This document shows positions 61,199 to 64,000 of a stretch of 64,000 nucleotides of DNA, piece after piece. The notes under the pieces were generated by a model. That model did no database searches, was not told the origin of the DNA, and saw only the letters and a list, made by a program, of their open reading frames with translations. Both the position numbers and the translations under genes were made by a program. The DNA lies in contig VXMB01000007.1 of assembly GCA_009841265.1 (NCBI GenBank), forward strand, positions 472,163 to 536,162. Reading direction: 5' to 3'. Source of the DNA: Gemmatimonadota bacterium. Lineage in GTDB: Bacteria; JAAXHH01. Within the stretch, counting starts at the first letter, position 1. Every line of letters starts with the position of its first letter.

Positions 61199-61984
61199 AT
61201 GTCCCCCGAACAAGCTATTGAAAAGCGCCAACAGCTAATGCGCGACGGATTCTGCGTGGTCGACGATATCCTCGGCAGTACTTTCCTTCAGGAGTTGCGC
61301 ATCGAAACCGAGCGCATGATGGAAGACTGGGTACCGCCACCGGATGTCAGGTACCAGGGCCAGCACGTCACCGCGCAAGGGACCGAGAACCCGACCATTC
61401 AGAAGCTGCTCGACTGGCCCGCCACACGGCACGCCCTTGAACAGATGGGTCTGGGCGACTTTGCCAGCACCGGTGGTGTCATCCTCCTCACCAAGGATCC
61501 CGGAGAACCGGCACTGTACTGGCACCAGGACTGGATGCAGTGGAACGATCCGATGAGCTGCTCACCCTGGCCGCAGATCATCTTCGTTTCGTATTACCTG
61601 AGCGATACATCGCGTGAGAATGGATGCCTCAAGATCATTCCCGGCACCCACCTCAAGCGCATCCCGCTGCACGACCAACTGGTGCCGGCTCATGAACAGG
61701 GCGCCCGCTTCATTGCCGAAGACCATCCCACCATGTTCGGCGACCACCCCGACCAGATCGAGGTCTGCGTCAAGGCCGGCGACCTGGTACTGGCCGATGC
61801 CCGTGTGCTGCACTCGGCACATCGGAACCTGACCGACGAGCGCCGCACCCTGGTACTGGCCTGGCACCGGCGACCCGACACCGTACCGGCCTATTGGACG
61901 GATCCGGTGCCGGCCATCATCGCCGAGCGCGACCTCGAGGCGGAATATCCGGGGTCCAGGATTCCGGGTGAGCTTTTGCGGTAG
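61199..61984 (+). CDS. Phytanoyl-CoA dioxygenase (PhyH) family protein, short
   Basis: A 261-residue Fe(II)/2OG oxygenase with the HxD motif YWHQDWM (about 108-110), a distal His in VLHSAHRN (about 205-208) and Arg in DERRTLVLAWH. It is smaller than the PhyH at 34 kb. GAGGATC precedes ATG 61199. Substrate unknown. Confidence 0.88.
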   Translation: MSPEQAIEKRQQLMRDGFCVVDDILGSTFLQELRIETERMMEDWVPPPDVRYQGQHVTAQGTENPTIQKLLDWPATRHALEQMGLGDFASTGGVILLTKDPGEPALYWHQDWMQWNDPMSCSPWPQIIFVSYYLSDTSRENGCLKIIPGTHLKRIPLHDQLVPAHEQGARFIAEDHPTMFGDHPDQIEVCVKAGDLVLADARVLHSAHRNLTDERRTLVLAWHRRPDTVPAYWTDPVPAIIAERDLEAEYPGSRIPGELLR

Positions 61985-62084
61985 GTGTGAGGTAAATCAG
62001 TCGGAAAGGCAGGAACTACAAAAAAGGCAGGAGAATCGATAACGGACCGTACAACGGCGTTTTGAGGTTTGGCCTTTGTTTAGG

Positions 62085-63236
62085 TCACGGCCACAGATCG
62101 TCATCAGCCAGCATGTTAGAGAAAACCGAGAACGGCAGGACCTCGATCCCGTCCTCGGTACGTAGTTCGGGACCTTCAGGATAGACAATGATCCGCCGGC
62201 AAAGGCCGACCAGGTCGGCCACCGCTCTCAAACCTGTGCACCAGGAACGTGAGAACGAGCTGCCGGATTTTACTTCGATGGCCACAAACGCGCCTCCGCG
62301 TTCAAGCAGGAAATCCACTTCCGTCCTGTTCTGAATGGCCGTCGCCCAGTAGTACCACTCGTCGCATAGGTCATGGTAGTCCTTGTACGACCGGATCAAC
62401 TGTGCGACCAACCCTTCAAACAGTACACCACGTTCTTCCGGTGCAGCCGGTCCCTTCTGGTGTTTCATGGTACGCACTATGCCCGGATCGCACCAGAACC
62501 ATTTGGGCAACTTCCTTTCCCGCACACGCAGTTTTGCTTCGAACGCTGGCAATCGGAAGCACAATAGCGTCTCCTCAAGAATGTCCAGGTAACTGTTCAC
62601 TGTCGGCCGTGTCACCTGCGCTTCCCGGGCAATGTTGTTGGCGTTCAGCACCTGACCGTGAAAGAGCGCGGCAACAGGAAGGAAACGCGCGAAACCGGGC
62701 AGGTTGCGCACCAGTGCTTCGGACTGTATCTCTTCCCTGAGATACATCTGCGTGTAAGCGGAGAGCGTCTCCGACCGGTCCTCCGAGTCCCATACAATGG
62801 GCAACAGCCCGTTTCGCAGTGCGTCCTCGAGGTCGAAACGTTGCCCCAGTTCCTCCGGTACGAAAGGATGCATCGCGCGGCGCAATGCCCTACCTGCCAG
62901 CAGATTCACGCCGGCTCGCTTGAGTTTCCTGGCGCTAGATCCGCACAGGACGAACCGCAGCTTACGCTCCTCAATGAAACGATGCACTTCGTTCAGCAAG
63001 GAAGGTAGTCGCTGTATTTCGTCCAATATGACCCAACGATCTTCCGGTACGGTGCGCAGCTCCGCGGCCAGGAGTCCTGGATTCGCCAGCAGGCGGTGAT
63101 AGGTAGCTTCCGAAAGCAAATCGATAACATGGGCATAGGGGAATGCACTCCGCAGATAAGTGCTCTTGCCCACACCTCTCGGTCCGAGAAGAAAGAAGCT
63201 TCTGTTAGGCGGTTTGAATATCCTGGAGATTGTCAT
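62085..63236 (-). CDS. AAA ATPase with DUF4143 (restriction/defence-like family)
   Basis: A 383-residue protein. Walker A GPRGVGKST is near residue 18 and Walker B WVILDEIQRLP near 68-79. A sensor-like LCGSSARKL follows. Residues about 200-380 form DUF4143 with a PD-(D/E)xK-like NRTEVDFLLERGGAFVAIEVKSG. Such proteins occur in accessory and defence islands. No partner operon is complete here. Confidence 0.86.
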   Translation of the reverse strand: MTISRIFKPPNRSFFLLGPRGVGKSTYLRSAFPYAHVIDLLSEATYHRLLANPGLLAAELRTVPEDRWVILDEIQRLPSLLNEVHRFIEERKLRFVLCGSSARKLKRAGVNLLAGRALRRAMHPFVPEELGQRFDLEDALRNGLLPIVWDSEDRSETLSAYTQMYLREEIQSEALVRNLPGFARFLPVAALFHGQVLNANNIAREAQVTRPTVNSYLDILEETLLCFRLPAFEAKLRVRERKLPKWFWCDPGIVRTMKHQKGPAAPEERGVLFEGLVAQLIRSYKDYHDLCDEWYYWATAIQNRTEVDFLLERGGAFVAIEVKSGSSFSRSWCTGLRAVADLVGLCRRIIVYPEGPELRTEDGIEVLPFSVFSNMLADDDLWP

Positions 63237-63543
63237 TTGTATACCTTGACGTCATTTTTCATAGTTATTTTACAACAAGGTATACAAATTGCATAAATTG
63301 TCAAGTTATGACTTATAGTCACCTACGCTATCATCTGGTCTAACAACCTGGGAGAATCTGCGAACTCCTGACGAGGATTTGTTGACCTTGCATAATAGTT
63401 TCGATCTTGGTATATTTTTTGGTCATTTCTTTACGATGAAATACTGAGGTTGAATCATAGTAGAGAGACCATGACAGGTATGTTAGATTTGATTAAAATG
63501 GCGGACGTTTGCTGGATGGGAATTTAAGGAAAGGACTCGAGGT
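63237..63543. other. AT-rich spacer between the ATPase and Mrr-N-like genes
   Basis: About 307 bases with clearly lower GC than the window. It contains the candidate promoter at 63388-63416. A tiny frame ATG 63471 to TAA 63527 (18 codons, preceded by GAGAG) could be a leader peptide but has no other support. Confidence 0.55.
63388..63416 (+). promoter_or_regulatory. Candidate promoter of the Mrr-N-like gene
   Basis: TTGCAT (63388-63393), 17-base spacer, TATATT (63411-63416), about 120 bases before the ATG. Confidence 0.5.
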
Positions 63544-63849
63544 ATGAAGGGCGAACGAAAGCTTTTTCTCACACGAGCCGGTCGAGTTGGTGAAGACGAA
63601 TCCTACGCGCTGGAGAACAATCGTGCTATTGTCGGATTTAGGCAAGTAGGGTCGTTAAAAGGCGCAAAGAACCACGATGAGATTAAGAATATCGCAAAGG
63701 AAGCATATCCAGAAGAGAAACCTAGAGCCGTTGGTAACTACGCAGGACAACTCTGGGCTTTCGCACTTAGCATGCAACAGGATGACATCGTCGTGTTGCC
63801 ACAAAAGCTTACATCGCAAATCGCAGTCGGTACCGTCTCAGGGCCTTAA
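63544..63849 (+). CDS. Mrr-N-like restriction system protein, N-terminal part (likely truncated by an assembly end)
   Basis: The 101 residues match the N-terminal domain of restriction-system proteins: TRAGRVGEDESYAL, VGFRQVGSL, PRAVGNYAGQLWAFALSMQQDDIVVLP and AVGTVSGP. The family usually continues with Tyr in a GPY motif, then a nuclease domain. Here the stop TAA is formed exactly at the junction of a 152-bp perfect tandem duplication, so the end is probably artificial and the true gene longer. Confidence 0.6.
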   Translation: MKGERKLFLTRAGRVGEDESYALENNRAIVGFRQVGSLKGAKNHDEIKNIAKEAYPEEKPRAVGNYAGQLWAFALSMQQDDIVVLPQKLTSQIAVGTVSGP

Positions 63850-64000
63850 AGGAAGCATATCCAGAAGAGAAACCTAGAGCCGTTGGTAACTACGCAGGAC
63901 AACTCTGGGCTTTCGCACTTAGCATGCAACAGGATGACATCGTCGTGTTGCCACAAAAGCTTACATCGCAAATCGCAGTCGGTACCGTCTCAGGGCCTTA
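63696..64000. repeat. Perfect 152-bp tandem duplication at the window end
   Basis: Bases 63696-63848 equal 63848-64000 with an offset of 152 and no mismatches. The second copy ends exactly at the window end. The size and position suggest a contig-end artefact rather than biology. Confidence 0.95.

Noticed and set aside
63471-63527. 18-codon leader peptide before the Mrr-N-like gene
   Set aside because: Short frame with only a weak ribosome-binding site and no attenuator structure recognised.
1-64000. CRISPR array, integrase, transposase or phage genes
   Set aside because: No regularly spaced identical repeats with unique spacers, no tyrosine recombinase, DDE transposase or phage structural gene was seen.

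Overview
The window is 64 kb of GC-rich, gene-dense bacterial chromosome. Lipoproteins, RND efflux pumps and HtrA indicate a Gram-negative envelope. A phosphatidylserine decarboxylase/PssA pair, an adenylylation-type glutamine synthetase and a GatAB tRNA amidotransferase are housekeeping genes. Two PhyH dioxygenases, sugar-isomerase, DapA-like and amidohydrolase catabolic genes, a NagB/PIG-L fusion and a corrinoid methyl-transfer operon recall uncultivated Latescibacterota, Poribacteria or Gemmatimonadota-like genomes. That placement is an impression from gene content, not a phylogenetic result. The window starts inside a rhomboid gene and ends in a perfect 152-bp duplication that looks like a contig-end artefact.

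Layout. 1-1.2 kb: rhomboid protease (partial) and YqeC. 1.3-6.6 kb: an ABC importer (lipoprotein binding protein, ATPase, fused permease) plus an MFS transporter. 6.7-10.2 kb: a coiled-coil DUF1640-like protein, an AHSA1-like protein, gltX, a DUF3566-like membrane protein and two tRNA-Ser genes with a strong promoter. 10.3-15.8 kb: a secreted unknown, then a three-gene minus-strand operon (DUF3299, ABC ATPase, FtsX/MacB-type permease). The permease carries an inserted His/Asp/Glu-rich repeat domain. A lipoprotein is divergent to this operon. 16.0-20.4 kb: a catabolic cluster (beta-propeller lactonase, dihydroorotase-like amidohydrolase, DapA-like aldolase, MDR oxidoreductase). 20.4-22.1 kb: PH-domain protein, mazEF and an orphan HicB-like gene. 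22.1-29.9 kb: one long minus-strand operon for corrinoid-dependent methyl transfer (PanE-like reductase, homocysteine methyltransferase-like, PF13769 small protein, unknown, UroD/MtaA-like methyltransferase, corrinoid protein, RACo-like reactivase, GNAT). 30.1-34.8 kb: NagB/PIG-L fusion, SAM methyltransferase, sugar isomerase and PhyH.

35.1-45.3 kb is an envelope-stress/efflux operon: ECF sigma, putative anti-sigma, Spy-like protein, RND adaptor, periplasmic unknown and two RND pumps. It meets a convergent gene encoding an ECF sigma factor fused to ankyrin repeats. 47.6-50.7 kb holds glnA and a half-length GlnE separated by a good terminator. 51.0-59.2 kb reads from a near-consensus promoter through htrA, psd, pssA, a DUF4321 protein, an FG-GAP protein, gatA and gatB. 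59.2-60.1 kb has three tandem paralogues of a tiny membrane-anchored coiled-coil protein. The last 4 kb (gamma-glutamylcyclotransferase, PhyH, AAA/DUF4143 ATPase, truncated Mrr-N-like protein) has AT-rich spacers and looks like accessory or defence-island DNA.

The most interesting candidates are the metal-binding repeat domain inside the ABC permease next to DUF3299 (possibly a compact zinc or other metal handling system), the ECF-ankyrin fusion, the half GlnE next to glnA, the corrinoid operon without an obvious substrate methyltransferase, and the three small tandem coiled-coil genes.
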